64,000 nt of DNA, taken from Halomonas sp. Y3. GTDB lineage: Bacteria; Pseudomonadota; Gammaproteobacteria; Pseudomonadales; Halomonadaceae. The stretch spans positions 124,001 to 188,000 of the forward strand of contig NZ_CP099975.1 of the NCBI RefSeq assembly GCF_024137965.1, given 5' to 3'. Numbering within the stretch: position 1 is the first letter of the stretch; each line of letters starts with the position of its first letter. The position numbers were made by a program, and so were the translations under genes. Below are positions 17,732-25,908 of the stretch, piece after piece. The notes below the pieces were generated by a model that ran no database searches, was not told where the DNA came from, and saw only the letters and a list, made by a program, of their open reading frames with translations.

Positions 17732-17921
17732 CACCGCCGGGCAAGCGCGAAAGCGACATATACCCCGGGTTGCTGGCGCAAGCGAAGCGACGTCCGGCGC
17801 TCGCCAGGGATGGCGAGCGAGGGTCACTCGTGAGGGATTATGTTGTGACCCGACGGACAGGTCGCGAGCGCAGAGCCAGGGTTTCAACCCGGGGGGCGCG
17901 ACTCGTGCTTGCCCGGCGGGC
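17732..17921. repeat. About 190-bp nested inverted-repeat element
   Basis: Successive inverted pairs share one centre: CGCCGGGCAAGC (17735-17746) with GCTTGCCCGGCG (17907-17918), CCCCGGGTTG (17763-17772) with CAACCCGGGG (17886-17895), GTCCG with CGGAC, and GGGTCAC (17821-17827) with GTGACCC. It fills the gap between yheS and dtd and could form a long cruciform. It looks like a MITE-type or dispersed palindromic element; no target-site duplication is clear. Confidence 0.65.
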
Positions 17922-17942
17922 ATGGGCTGTGCGGCCGTACCC

Positions 17943-18380
17943 TCAGCTCTCCAGCAGAAAGGTCACCGGTCCGTCATTGACCAGCGAGACCTGCATGTTG
18001 GCGGCGAACTCGCCGCTCTCCACCTTCGGCCAGGCCGCCTCGGCCCGCGCCAGCAGGAGGTGGAAGAGGCGGTCGCCCTCGGCGGGCGGCGCGGCGCTGG
18101 AGAAGCTGGGCCTGAGCCCCTTGCGGGTGTCGGCGGCCAGGGTGAACTGGGAGACCAGCAGCAGCCCGCCGTCGACCTGCTGCAGGTTGAGGTTCATCTT
18201 GTCGTCGGCATCGGCGAAGACCCGGTAGTGCAAGAGCTTGTGCAGCAGCCGGTCCACGGCGGCCTCGTCGTCCCCCTTCTCCACGCCCACCAGGGCCAGC
18301 AGCCCGTGGTCGATGGCGCCCACGGTGCGCCCCTCCACGGCCACGCTGGCCCGGGTGACCCGCTGAATCAGTGCCTTCAT
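17943..18380 (-). CDS. dtd: D-aminoacyl-tRNA deacylase
   Basis: Hydrolyses D-amino acids (and Gly from tRNA-Ala) off tRNA, protecting translation. The 145-residue length is exact for the family. Motifs: [17 protein letters not shown] at the N-terminus, the catalytic [21 protein letters not shown] and the Gly-cisPro [12 protein letters not shown] at the C-terminus. Cytoplasmic homodimer. It is convergent with yheS across the inverted-repeat element and lies 72 bp downstream of the chalcone-isomerase-like gene on the opposite side (start 18380). Confidence 0.97.
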   Translation of the reverse strand: MKALIQRVTRASVAVEGRTVGAIDHGLLALVGVEKGDDEAAVDRLLHKLLHYRVFADADDKMNLNLQQVDGGLLLVSQFTLAADTRKGLRPSFSSAAPPAEGDRLFHLLLARAEAAWPKVESGEFAANMQVSLVNDGPVTFLLES

Positions 18381-18452
18381 CTCTGTGCTCCCTCGCTGTC
18401 ACTGGCGGCTCGCTCTCGAGCGGCGCCAAGGGTAGCACGTTCCAGGCCCGGC

Positions 18453-19019
18453 TCAGCGCCGCCCCAGCAGGGCGTCCCGGAAGTCATCCCGCAGCGGCTG
18501 GTCGCCGAGCCAGAGCCCGAACAGGGCGCTGGCCAGGGCCGGGTCGTCACCGGTATAGAGCGTCTCGCCGTTGAGGGCCAGGGAGAGGGTGTCGTGGTGC
18601 CAGGTCAGGGCGTAACGGTCGCCGGGCTCGACGCTGCGGTAGGCCCGAGTGAAGGCGTTGAGCGCCGGCAGCAGCTCCCGGTAGGCGGTCTCTCCCAGGC
18701 GCTCGCGGACGCTGTCGCGGGTGACGCCGGCGAAGTCCTCGGCGGCGATGGCGTGGAAGTACTCCAGCTCCAGGCGCCTGGGTACGGTAGCCAGGGGCGC
18801 CGGCTCGGCGGTCTCCGGGGCCTGGTAGTAGGCCCCGGCGTAGGCGGTCCAGATCAGGTAGCGGAACAGCCCGTGGCCCACCAGGGCCAGGGGCTGGCCG
18901 TCGAGGTCCAGCTGGGTGGCGAAGCGTGCGCCACGCACCTCCACGCTCTCGGCGGCAGGCGCCAGAGGAGCGACGAGCAGGAGCAGGGCGGTCGCCAGGG
19001 TAGCAAGGGAAAGGGGCAC
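18453..19019 (-). CDS. Chalcone isomerase-like periplasmic protein
   Basis: About 188 residues with a signal peptide (PLSLATLATALLLLVAPLAPAAES) and a domain containing HGLFRYLIWTAYAGAYY, RLELEYFHAIAAEDFAG, YALTWHHDTLSLALNGETL and ALFGLWLGDQPLRDDFRDALLG. This is the bacterial chalcone-isomerase-like fold (Pfam Chalcone_3), whose bacterial members have no established reaction. I chose GTG 19019 because GGAGG lies 8 bases upstream and the signal peptide starts there; no ATG is available. The frame stays open far upstream, but that portion is not coding-like. Confidence 0.8.
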   Translation of the reverse strand: MPLSLATLATALLLLVAPLAPAAESVEVRGARFATQLDLDGQPLALVGHGLFRYLIWTAYAGAYYQAPETAEPAPLATVPRRLELEYFHAIAAEDFAGVTRDSVRERLGETAYRELLPALNAFTRAYRSVEPGDRYALTWHHDTLSLALNGETLYTGDDPALASALFGLWLGDQPLRDDFRDALLGRR

Positions 19020-19090
19020 GGGGTGAACCTCCACGCGGGGATCGGGTATTGTGCAGACCGATATTTTGCGTGAAGGTTCTGTATAGGTAT

Positions 19091-19936
19091 CTACCAGGCG
19101 CGGCAGAGCATGATGTCGCAGTGGGGCTCGGCCAGCAGCTGTTCGGTGATATGGCTCTGGCGCCCCAGCTGGCCGCGGCTGCCCAGGGCCAGCAGGTCCG
19201 GGGGCTGGCGGCGCAGCCGGGTCATCAGCACCTCCAGGGGGTCGCCCTGCTCCAGCACCAGCTCCAGCTCCGGCACGTCGTCGAGCTCGGCCATCAGCTG
19301 CTCGGTCTCGCGCTCGAGCTGGGTGCGCAGCCGCGCCACCTCGCGGTCCCGCCAGCGGGCGTAGTCGCCGTCGGAGCCCAGCTCGCGCTCGCCGGGAATG
19401 TCCCAGGCGTGGAGCAGGGTGAGGCGCGCCTCGGGGAAGCGCTTGAGGGTCTCGCGCAGGGTGTGGCGGGAGGTCAGCGAGAAGTCCACCGGGACCAGGA
19501 TGTCGCGCCACTCCTGGCTGGCCAGGTGGCTCACCGTGAGCACCGGGCAGGGGGCGCTGCGCAGCACCCGGGCCAGGGTGGTGCCGGCGACGAGATCGGG
19601 CTGGCCGCGCTTGCGGTGGGCGCCCAGCACGATCATGTCCACGCTGCGCTCATGGGCCTCGCGGATGATCTCGGCATAGGGGGAGCCTGCCACGGTCTGC
19701 AGCAGCACCTGGGGCTCCGGCAGGGCGTAGTCCTCGCGGATATCGGTCAGCATCGCCTGCATGTCCTCGACCACGGCCTCCTCCAGGTCGCGGAGCACCC
19801 GGCGCGGCAGATAGGGGTCGAGGACGTGGATCACGTCCAGGCGGGCGCCCTGCTCGCCGGCCAGGCGGAGGGCCCGGGCGAAGGCGGCACGGTTCTCGGC
19901 CGAGAGGTCACAGGCGAACAGCAGGGTCTGAGTCAT
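19091..19936 (-). CDS. Tandem-domain universal stress protein (UspE-like)
   Basis: A 281-residue protein with two Usp domains. Domain 1 (1-140) has TLLFACDLSAENRAAFARAL and MIVLGAHRKRGQPDLVAGTTLARVLRSAPCPVLTV; domain 2 (about 145-281) has DILVPVDFSLTSRHTLRETLKRF and LLALGSRGQLGRQSHITEQLLAEPHCDIMLCR. The second domain keeps the G-S-R-G ATP-loop pattern. Tandem Usps take part in stress survival; ligand and partner are unknown. It is monocistronic, flanked by thiD and the chalcone-isomerase-like gene on the same strand. Confidence 0.88.
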   Translation of the reverse strand: MTQTLLFACDLSAENRAAFARALRLAGEQGARLDVIHVLDPYLPRRVLRDLEEAVVEDMQAMLTDIREDYALPEPQVLLQTVAGSPYAEIIREAHERSVDMIVLGAHRKRGQPDLVAGTTLARVLRSAPCPVLTVSHLASQEWRDILVPVDFSLTSRHTLRETLKRFPEARLTLLHAWDIPGERELGSDGDYARWRDREVARLRTQLERETEQLMAELDDVPELELVLEQGDPLEVLMTRLRRQPPDLLALGSRGQLGRQSHITEQLLAEPHCDIMLCRAW

Positions 19937-20021
19937 GGTGGCGGTCTCCGCTTCCCGTAAGTGGGACCTTCAGGATGGGAGGCCGACGCTCCCCCTGCAA
20001 GGGGCAGGCGCCGGAAAGGCG

Positions 20022-20849
20022 CTACCACCAGGCGTGGAAGTGGTGAACCGGGCCGCGCCCTTGACCCACATCAAGGCGCCGGCTCGCCTCCAGCGCCGCA
20101 CCGAGCCAGCGCTTGGCCCGGGTCACCGCCTCGGGGAGGTCATCGCCCAGGGCCAGGCGGGCGGTGATCGCCGATGAGAGGGTGCAGCCGGTGCCGTGCA
20201 GGTTGGCGGTATCCACCCGGGCCCCCTCCACCCAGAGCGCCGCGTCGGCGGTGATCAGCAGATCGGGGCACTCCTCGCCGGCGAGGTGGCCGCCCTTGAG
20301 GAGGGTGGCGCCGGCGCCCAGGGCGCGCAGCGCCGGGGCCAGGGCGACCATGCTCTCCCGGTCGTTCGGCTCCGGAGCGCCGAGCAGCACCGCGGCCTCC
20401 GGCAGGTTGGGGGTGATCAGGTCGGCCAGCGGTACCAGCACCTCGCGCACCGCACGGATGCCGGCGTCGTCCACCAGGATATCGCCGCTCTTGGCCACCA
20501 TTACCGGGTCGAGCACCACCCAGCGCGGCCGGCGCCGGGTCAGCGCCTCGCGAATCACCTCGGCCACCTCCCGGCTTGCCACCATGCCGATCTTCACCGC
20601 GTCGATGCGCACGTCGTCGAGCAGGGTCTCGAGCTGGGTGGCGATGAACTCCGCCGGCACCGGGTGCACGCCGCTGACGCCGCGGGTGTTCTGGGCGGTC
20701 AGGGCGGTGATCACGCTGCTACCATAGGCGCCCAGCGCCGAGAAGGTCTTGAGGTCGGCCTGGATGCCGGCGCCGCCGCTGGGGTCGGAGCCGGCGATGG
20801 TCAGCGCATTGGGTATCGCGGGTCTGGCAGTCGATGAGGAGTCGTTCAT
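20022..20849 (-). CDS. thiD: Hydroxymethylpyrimidine/phosphomethylpyrimidine kinase
   Basis: Phosphorylates HMP and HMP-P for the pyrimidine half of thiamine. The 275-residue ribokinase-fold protein starts near ALTIAGSDPSGGAGIQADLKTFSALGAYG, has DPVMVAKSGDILVDDAG and ITPNLPEAAVLLG, and the C-terminal anion hole HGTGCTLSSAITARLALG with the catalytic region. ATG 20849 was chosen since it gives about 270 residues, normal for ThiD. It is a single gene; thiSG are 14 kb away and thiE is not seen, so the thiamine genes are scattered. Confidence 0.95.
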   Translation of the reverse strand: MNDSSSTARPAIPNALTIAGSDPSGGAGIQADLKTFSALGAYGSSVITALTAQNTRGVSGVHPVPAEFIATQLETLLDDVRIDAVKIGMVASREVAEVIREALTRRRPRWVVLDPVMVAKSGDILVDDAGIRAVREVLVPLADLITPNLPEAAVLLGAPEPNDRESMVALAPALRALGAGATLLKGGHLAGEECPDLLITADAALWVEGARVDTANLHGTGCTLSSAITARLALGDDLPEAVTRAKRWLGAALEASRRLDVGQGRGPVHHFHAWW

Positions 20850-20873
20850 GGCATTACCTGGCAGGATGAGTTC

Positions 20874-21305
20874 ATGCTGAGTCTGTTTCTGGTGGCCCTG
20901 GTCAGCGCCACCCTGCTCCCCGGCGGCTCCGAGGTCTGGCTGGCACGCCTCTGGTGCCTGGGCGAGCCGGCCCTGATGCTGTGGGCGGTGGCTACCGCCG
21001 GCAACACCCTGGGCAGCCTGATCAACGTCTGGATGGGGCGCTATGCGCGCCGCTTCCAGGACCGGCGCTGGTTTCCCGCCTCCCCGGCGGGGCTGGCCCG
21101 GGCCGAGCGCTGGTACTTCCGCTTCGGCGAGTGGAGCCTGCTCTTCTCCTGGGCGCCGGTGGTGGGTGACCCGCTCACCGTGCTGGCCGGCGTCTTCCGG
21201 CTCCCCTGGTGGCGGGCCATCCTGCTGATCACCCTGGCCAAGGGGGGGCGCTATGCCCTGGTGCTGCTGCTCGCCCACCAGTGGCTGGCGCCCCTCTGCC
21301 AATAA
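20874..21305 (+). CDS. YqaA-family DedA-like membrane protein
   Basis: A 143-residue inner-membrane protein with a short VTT/DedA-type core: VSATLLPGGSEVWL, TAGNTLGSLINVWMGRY, then ERWYFRFGEWSLLFSWAPVVGDPLTVLAGVFRLPWWRAILLITLAKGGRYALVL. The E/G-x-W-S-x-x-x-S/W-x-P-x-x-G-D motif is characteristic. The DedA superfamily is linked to lipid flipping and membrane homeostasis; the role of YqaA is not established. It diverges from thiD with 24 bp between starts and converges on the TRAP permease. Confidence 0.9.
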   Translation: MLSLFLVALVSATLLPGGSEVWLARLWCLGEPALMLWAVATAGNTLGSLINVWMGRYARRFQDRRWFPASPAGLARAERWYFRFGEWSLLFSWAPVVGDPLTVLAGVFRLPWWRAILLITLAKGGRYALVLLLAHQWLAPLCQ

Positions 21306-21341
21306 ACCGTCCCCGGGCCAGTAGGCCGCTGAGGGGCCACC

Positions 21342-22757
21342 CTACATGATCGAGGGCAGCCAGGTGGCGAGCCCCGGCATCAGCGCCAGCGCCAGCAGCA
21401 TGCAGAGCTGCATGGCGATAAAGGGGATCACCCCCCGGTAGATCGCCGAGGTGGGCACCGAGGCCGGCGTCACCCCGCGCAGGTAGAAGAGCGCGAACCC
21501 GAAGGGCGGCGTCAGGAAGGAGGTCTGCAGGTTCACCGCGATCATGATGCCGAGCCAGATCGGGTCGACCCCCATGGCCAGCAGCACCGGCCCCACGATG
21601 GGCACCACCACGAAGGTGATCTCGATGAAGTCGAGGATGAAGCCGAGCAGGAAGATCACCACCATCACCACCAGGGTGGCGCCCACCACGCCGCCGGGCA
21701 GCGCCTCGAACAGCTCGGTGACCAGCTCCTCGCCGCCGAAGGCGCGGAACACCAGCGAGAAGAGCGCGGCGCCGATCAGGATCAGGAACACCATGCTGGT
21801 GACCTGGGCGGTGGACTGCACCACCTCCCGCAGCACGGGCAGGTTCAGGCGACGGTTCACCAGGGCCAGCAGGAAAGCGCCGAAGGCCCCCACCGCCGAG
21901 GCCTCGGTGGGGGTAGCGAAGCCGCCCAGGATCGAGCCCAGCACGGCGACGATCAGCAGTACCGGCGGCACCAGCCCCTTGAGCAGCAGCGGCCAGAGGC
22001 TGCCGGTGTGGCCCAGCTCCTTCATCAGGGAGTCGCGGTTGGCGGGCGGTGCGGCCTCGGGCTTCACCCAGGCGGTGATCACCAGGTAGAGGATATAGGC
22101 GCCCACCAGCAGCAGGCCCGGCACCAGGGCGCCGATGAAGAGGTCGCCCACCGAGAGGGTGCGCGGGCTCCAGACCCCCATGGAGAGCTGGGCCTGCTGG
22201 TAGGCGTTGTTGAGCACGTCGCCCAGCAGCACCAGGGCAATGGAGGGCGGGATGATCTGGCCCAGGGTGCCGGTGGCGCAGATGCTGCCGGTGGCAAGCG
22301 ACGGCGCGTAGCCGCGCTTGAGCATGGTGGGCAGCGAGAGCAGACCCATGGTCACCACGGTGGCGCCGACGATGCCGGTGGAGGCCGCCAGCAGCATGCC
22401 TACCAGCACCACGGCGATGCCCAGGCCGCCGCGCAGGGCGCCGAAGGCCAGCGACATGGCGTCGAGCAGGGTCTCGGCGATGCGCGACTTCTCCAGCAGC
22501 ACCCCCATCAGCACGAAGAGCGGCACCGCCAGCAGCGTCTGGTTGGTCATGATGCCGTAGAGGCGATTGGGCATGGCGCCCAGGTAGCGGGTCTCGAAGG
22601 GCACCGGCACGCCCATCTGGATCAGCGCATAGCCGATGCCGGCGAAGATCAGGGCGGTGCCGGCCAGCGACAGCGCCACCGGGTAGCCCAGCATCAGCAC
22701 GCCGCAGACGGCGGCGAACATCACCAGCGGCATGAACTCGAGGAGAGTGGCCAGCAT
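21342..22757 (-). CDS. TRAP transporter large permease subunit (DctM type)
   Basis: A 471-residue multi-span membrane protein of the longer DctM class. N-terminal LEFMPLVMFAAVCGVLMLGYPVALSLAG, then TLLAVPLFVLMGVLLEKS, GATVVTMGLLSLPTMLKRGY, IIPPSIALVLLGDVLNNAY, FATPTEASAVGAFGAFLLALVNRRL and a C-terminal LTPPFGFALFYLRGVTPASVPTSAIYRG. The long loop between segments (about residues 165-230) is typical of the family that takes up keto acids or aromatic acids, but the substrate cannot be told. Its ATG overlaps the stop of the small subunit (TAATG). No binding-protein gene is nearby. Confidence 0.93.
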   Translation of the reverse strand: MLATLLEFMPLVMFAAVCGVLMLGYPVALSLAGTALIFAGIGYALIQMGVPVPFETRYLGAMPNRLYGIMTNQTLLAVPLFVLMGVLLEKSRIAETLLDAMSLAFGALRGGLGIAVVLVGMLLAASTGIVGATVVTMGLLSLPTMLKRGYAPSLATGSICATGTLGQIIPPSIALVLLGDVLNNAYQQAQLSMGVWSPRTLSVGDLFIGALVPGLLLVGAYILYLVITAWVKPEAAPPANRDSLMKELGHTGSLWPLLLKGLVPPVLLIVAVLGSILGGFATPTEASAVGAFGAFLLALVNRRLNLPVLREVVQSTAQVTSMVFLILIGAALFSLVFRAFGGEELVTELFEALPGGVVGATLVVMVVIFLLGFILDFIEITFVVVPIVGPVLLAMGVDPIWLGIMIAVNLQTSFLTPPFGFALFYLRGVTPASVPTSAIYRGVIPFIAMQLCMLLALALMPGLATWLPSIM

Positions 22758-23305
22758 TACAGGAGTTCCTCATGCTGCGGGGTGTCGTTGGGCAGGCGGT
22801 GACGGATGATCAGTACCTGGCGGATCAGCTGGGCGATGCCCTGGATCAGCAGCAGCGCCATCATCACCAGGATCAGGGTCTTGAGCAGGTAGACGCCGGG
22901 AATGCCGCCGTCCGGCGAGCGCTCGAGGATGGCCCAGCTGCTGCGTACATAGGCGAAGCTGCCGATGGCGATGAAGAGCACCACCGGGATCAGCAGGAAG
23001 AGGGTGCCGAAGAGGTCCACCCAGGCGCGGCCCCGGGCGGTGAGTCGCCGATAGAAGATATCCACACGCACATGGCCGTCGCGGCGCAGGGTCCAGGCGG
23101 CCCCCAGCATGAAGACGGCGGCATGCATGTACATTACCGACTCCTGCATCACGGTGCTGTGGATGCTGAAGACGTAGCGCATCACCACGATGGCGAACTG
23201 CACCAGCATCATGATGATGACCAGCCAGGCGACGGCGGTGCCGACGCGGTCGGTCAAGGCGTCCAGGCCCCGTAGCAGGGCCGGTTCGCGGGCGGGGGTG
23301 GTCAT
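22757..23305 (-). CDS. TRAP transporter small permease subunit (DctQ type)
   Basis: A 182-residue protein with four hydrophobic segments: VAWLVIIMMLVQFAIVVMRYVF, MHAAVFMLGAAWTLRRDGHVRVDIFYRRL, LFGTLFLLIPVVLFIAIGSFAYV and LLKTLILVMMALLLIQGIAQLIR. R-D-G-H-V-R-V-D is the DctQ hallmark. It pairs with the large subunit (1-bp overlap of stop and start). The usual DctP gene would lie just before or after this pair; instead a nuclease-like gene is upstream, 82 bp away. Confidence 0.92.
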   Translation of the reverse strand: MTTPAREPALLRGLDALTDRVGTAVAWLVIIMMLVQFAIVVMRYVFSIHSTVMQESVMYMHAAVFMLGAAWTLRRDGHVRVDIFYRRLTARGRAWVDLFGTLFLLIPVVLFIAIGSFAYVRSSWAILERSPDGGIPGVYLLKTLILVMMALLLIQGIAQLIRQVLIIRHRLPNDTPQHEELL

Positions 23306-23387
23306 GGGAGCTCTCGTGCTGAAGCGGAAACGACGGGCATCATCGCCGATTAGACGCTGATCGTCATCCCCGTGGCCTCAACGGCGC

Positions 23388-24212
23388 CTAGGCGTCCTCG
23401 TTTCTCAGCCTGGCGGTAATGACCTGCAGGCAGGCGGGGGGGAGCTGCAGGTCCACGGCGATCGGCAGATGGTCCGAGAAGAGGTGATCCAGCACCCGTA
23501 CCTCGGCGGCCTCCAGGGAGTTGGAGAGCAGGATGTGGTCCAGCGCCCGACGCGGCTGCCAGGAGGGGTAGCTGAGCAGGGGGCGTACGGGATGCAGCGG
23601 CAGCGAGGCGCAGAAGCGCTGATGGCCGTGGAGCTGCTCCGGCGTGCAGTTGAGGTCGCCCATCACCACCACGTGGCGCAGGGGCTGGATGATCTCGGAG
23701 AGGTAGTCGAGCTGGCGCACCCGGGTGCGGTGCCCCAGGGCCAGGTGGGCCACGAAGAGGTGCAGCGCATCGGGGCCGTCACCGAAGCGGGCGTGGATGG
23801 CGCCGCGCCCCGGCAGGGTGCCGGGCAGGCGGTGCTCCTCGATGCGGTCCGGCGTCAGCCGCGACAGCAGCCCGTTGCTGTGCTGGGCGATGCGGCCCAG
23901 GTTGCGGTTGAGCTGCTGGAAGTGGTGGGGAAAGCCCCCGCGGCTGGCCAGGTACTCCACCTGGTTGACGTTGCTGGAGCGGAAGCTGCCGCCGTCGACC
24001 TCCTGGAGACCGACGATATCGAAGCGCCCCAGCACCTCGCTGACCATGTCCAGACGCCGCAGGCGCTTGGGATGGGGGAGCAGGTGCTGCCAGCTGCGGG
24101 TCAGGTAGTGGTGGTAGGCCGAGGTCTGGATGCCCACCTGCATGTTGAAGGTGAGCAGCTTCAGGTGGCCGCCCTCCAGGGGCGGCGTCCTTGCCTCGGC
24201 CAGGTGCGACAT
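23388..24212 (-). CDS. Endonuclease/exonuclease/phosphatase (EEP) family protein
   Basis: A 274-residue cytoplasmic protein with the EEP catalytic blocks in order: LKLLTFNMQVGIQ (metal-site Asn), DIVGLQEVDGGS (Glu metal ligand), FVAHLALGHRTRVRQLDYL, VVVMGDLNCTPEQL (Asp/Asn), ALDHILLS and FSDHLPIAVDLQL (terminal Asp-His). These indicate a Mg-dependent phosphodiesterase. The substrate (nucleic acid or phospholipid-like) is not evident. ATG 24212 begins 1 base after the dsbA stop; a GTG at 24227 overlapping dsbA is an alternative. Probably in an operon with dsbA. Confidence 0.88.
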   Translation of the reverse strand: MSHLAEARTPPLEGGHLKLLTFNMQVGIQTSAYHHYLTRSWQHLLPHPKRLRRLDMVSEVLGRFDIVGLQEVDGGSFRSSNVNQVEYLASRGGFPHHFQQLNRNLGRIAQHSNGLLSRLTPDRIEEHRLPGTLPGRGAIHARFGDGPDALHLFVAHLALGHRTRVRQLDYLSEIIQPLRHVVVMGDLNCTPEQLHGHQRFCASLPLHPVRPLLSYPSWQPRRALDHILLSNSLEAAEVRVLDHLFSDHLPIAVDLQLPPACLQVITARLRNEDA

Positions 24213-24213
24213 C

Positions 24214-24849
24214 TCAGCTGTCACCACGCTCTTCGCGCACCTTCTCGATCAGGGCGTCGGCGATCTGCGGCATGTTGGAGAGGCTGCCGGCGCTGCTCGG
24301 GGTGACCAGGTAGCGGCCGTCGATGATCAGGGCCGGCACGCCCATCAGGCGCATGGCGCGCAGCCGCGAGTGGGCCTGGTTGACCTTGCTCTTCACCGCG
24401 AAGGAGTTCAGCGCCTGCTGTGCCTCCTCCTCGCTGACGCCGTAGCCGCTGAAGAAGGCGGCCAGCTCGCCCGCCTCGGTCAGGCGGCGGTTCTGCTGGT
24501 GGATGGCCGCAAAGAAGTCGGCGTGGACCGCCTCCGCGATGCCCAGCTCCTCGGCGGCATAGTAGGCCGCCGCATGCTTGTTCCAGTCGCCGCCCATGGT
24601 GCCGGGCAGGTGCACCACGCTGACGTCGTCATCCAGGGTCTCGTACCAGGGGGTCACATGCTCCTGGAGGTTGTAGCAGTGGGGGCAGCCGTACCAGAAC
24701 GCCTCGGTGACCTCGATCTGGCCTTCGGCGACGCGGGTCTCCACGGGCTGCGGCAGCACCTCGTAGTGCTGGCCCTCGACCAGCGGGGAGGCGGTGGCCA
24801 GGGTCGACAGGCCGAGGCCGGCCAGGGCAAACAGCAGGGGCTTGAACAT
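24214..24849 (-). CDS. dsbA: Thiol:disulfide interchange protein DsbA
   Basis: A 211-residue periplasmic oxidase that introduces disulfides. Signal peptide MFKPLLFALAGLGLSTLATA, active site FWYGCPHCYNLQ (CPHC near residue 53), helical insertion, and the cis-Pro loop MGVPALIIDGRYLV. DsbB recycles it. ATG 24849 has GGAGAG upstream and starts the signal peptide; an upstream in-frame ATG would add about 40 implausible residues. It follows the cytochrome c4 gene on the same strand, an order also seen in Pseudomonas (dsbA-cc4-engB). Confidence 0.95.
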   Translation of the reverse strand: MFKPLLFALAGLGLSTLATASPLVEGQHYEVLPQPVETRVAEGQIEVTEAFWYGCPHCYNLQEHVTPWYETLDDDVSVVHLPGTMGGDWNKHAAAYYAAEELGIAEAVHADFFAAIHQQNRRLTEAGELAAFFSGYGVSEEEAQQALNSFAVKSKVNQAHSRLRAMRLMGVPALIIDGRYLVTPSSAGSLSNMPQIADALIEKVREERGDS

Positions 24850-24982
24850 CGTTGACTCTCTCCTTGAATGGCGTCGTCCCGGGGCGGGCGTCGCTGCCTT
24901 TGAGCGCACCTTTCGCCGAGGGTTCCCGCAGCGCTGCGGGTGGGCCGGGTCAGTACAGATACGGCTCGGTACAGACACGACA

Positions 24983-25004
24983 AGGGCGGCCTCGGGGCCG
25001 CCCT
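24983..25004 (-). terminator. Hairpin downstream of cytochrome c4 gene
   Basis: A 9-bp stem AGGGCGGCC / GGCCGCCCT with a 4-base loop, then TTGTCGTGT on the minus strand. The T tract is interrupted. Confidence 0.6.
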
Positions 25005-25047
25005 GGCGTGTCGCTGATGCGGTGGCGATGCTCGCCTCGCGTCAGGC

Positions 25048-25671
25048 TCAGTGCAGGCCGTAAAGGTAGTTGGCGACGGCTTCCATGTCGGCATCGCTCA
25101 TCTTGGCGGCGATATCGCGCATCATGTTGGCCGGGTCGTTGGCCCGCTCGCCGGCGGCGAAGTCCTGCAGGGTAGAGACGGTGTAGTCCACGAACTGGCC
25201 GGAGAGGGCCGGGTAGGCCGCGCTGCCGATGCCCACGCCGGTGGGGCTGTGGCAGGCCGCACAGGCCGGGATGCCCTTGGAGAGGTCGCCGGCACGGTAG
25301 AGCTCCTCGCCGCGGGCGAGCTGCTCGGCGTTGTCCGGGTCGACCTGGCCCAGGTTGGCGTCCTGCTGGGCGTAGAACTTGGCGACGTCCCAGGCGTCCT
25401 GGTCGGAGAAGTTGTCGACCTGCCCGGCCATCTCGGGCACCAGGCGGTGGCCGTCACGGATATCCATGATCTGCTTGGCCGTATAGGAGGCCTGCTGCCC
25501 TGCCAGGTGCGGGAAGGCCGAGGCGGGGCTGACGCCCGTCGGGCCGTGACAGGCGGCGCAGGTCTGAGCCTTCTCGCGGCCCGCCGCCGCATCGGCGTCG
25601 GCCTCCAGGTCGGCGTGGGCGGCGCCGACGGCGCCCATGGTAATTGCCAGGCTTGCCAGTAACTTTCTCAT
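25048..25671 (-). CDS. Cytochrome c4
   Basis: A 207-residue periplasmic dihaem cytochrome. Signal peptide MRKLLASLAITMGAVGAAHA; two haem c motifs CAACH (in QTCAACHGPTGVS and PACAACHSPTGVG), each in a cytochrome-c domain of about 90 residues, with Met axial ligand candidates in RLVPEMAGQ and DPANMMRDIAAKM. Cytochrome c4 carries electrons from bc1 to terminal oxidases. It diverges from engB across a 237-bp gap; that gap contains a TATACC/TACACT-like -10 for engB but no RNA gene I can support. Confidence 0.94.
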   Translation of the reverse strand: MRKLLASLAITMGAVGAAHADLEADADAAAGREKAQTCAACHGPTGVSPASAFPHLAGQQASYTAKQIMDIRDGHRLVPEMAGQVDNFSDQDAWDVAKFYAQQDANLGQVDPDNAEQLARGEELYRAGDLSKGIPACAACHSPTGVGIGSAAYPALSGQFVDYTVSTLQDFAAGERANDPANMMRDIAAKMSDADMEAVANYLYGLH

Positions 25672-25908
25672 CGCTAATCCACTATGCCGTTACGTTGTTG
25701 ACCGGTACGTACCCTGGGTGCCGCCCGGATCGCGAGGCCGCTCGACCCCTGCCAGGGTGCCGGTGGTTCGCGGACGTCGAGGGCGCGGTGGTACACTAGC
25801 GTGCCCCGGGTCGCAGACAAAAGACACTGCATTATACCGAATCACCCCGGCCGCGGGAATGCAAGCCGCGCCCCGTCCCCCTTCGACCATCGTCAGGATG
25901 TCATCGCC

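Noticed and set aside
18453..19511. Extended reading frame giving a 352-residue protein
   Set aside because: The N-terminal half is Arg/Pro/Ala-rich and overlaps the antisense of the Usp gene; the signal peptide begins at GTG 19019.
25672..25908. Spot 42/ErsA-like small RNA upstream of engB
   Set aside because: The locus position next to engB suggested it, but polA is not adjacent and no terminator with T tract or sRNA-like promoter-terminator pair is seen.
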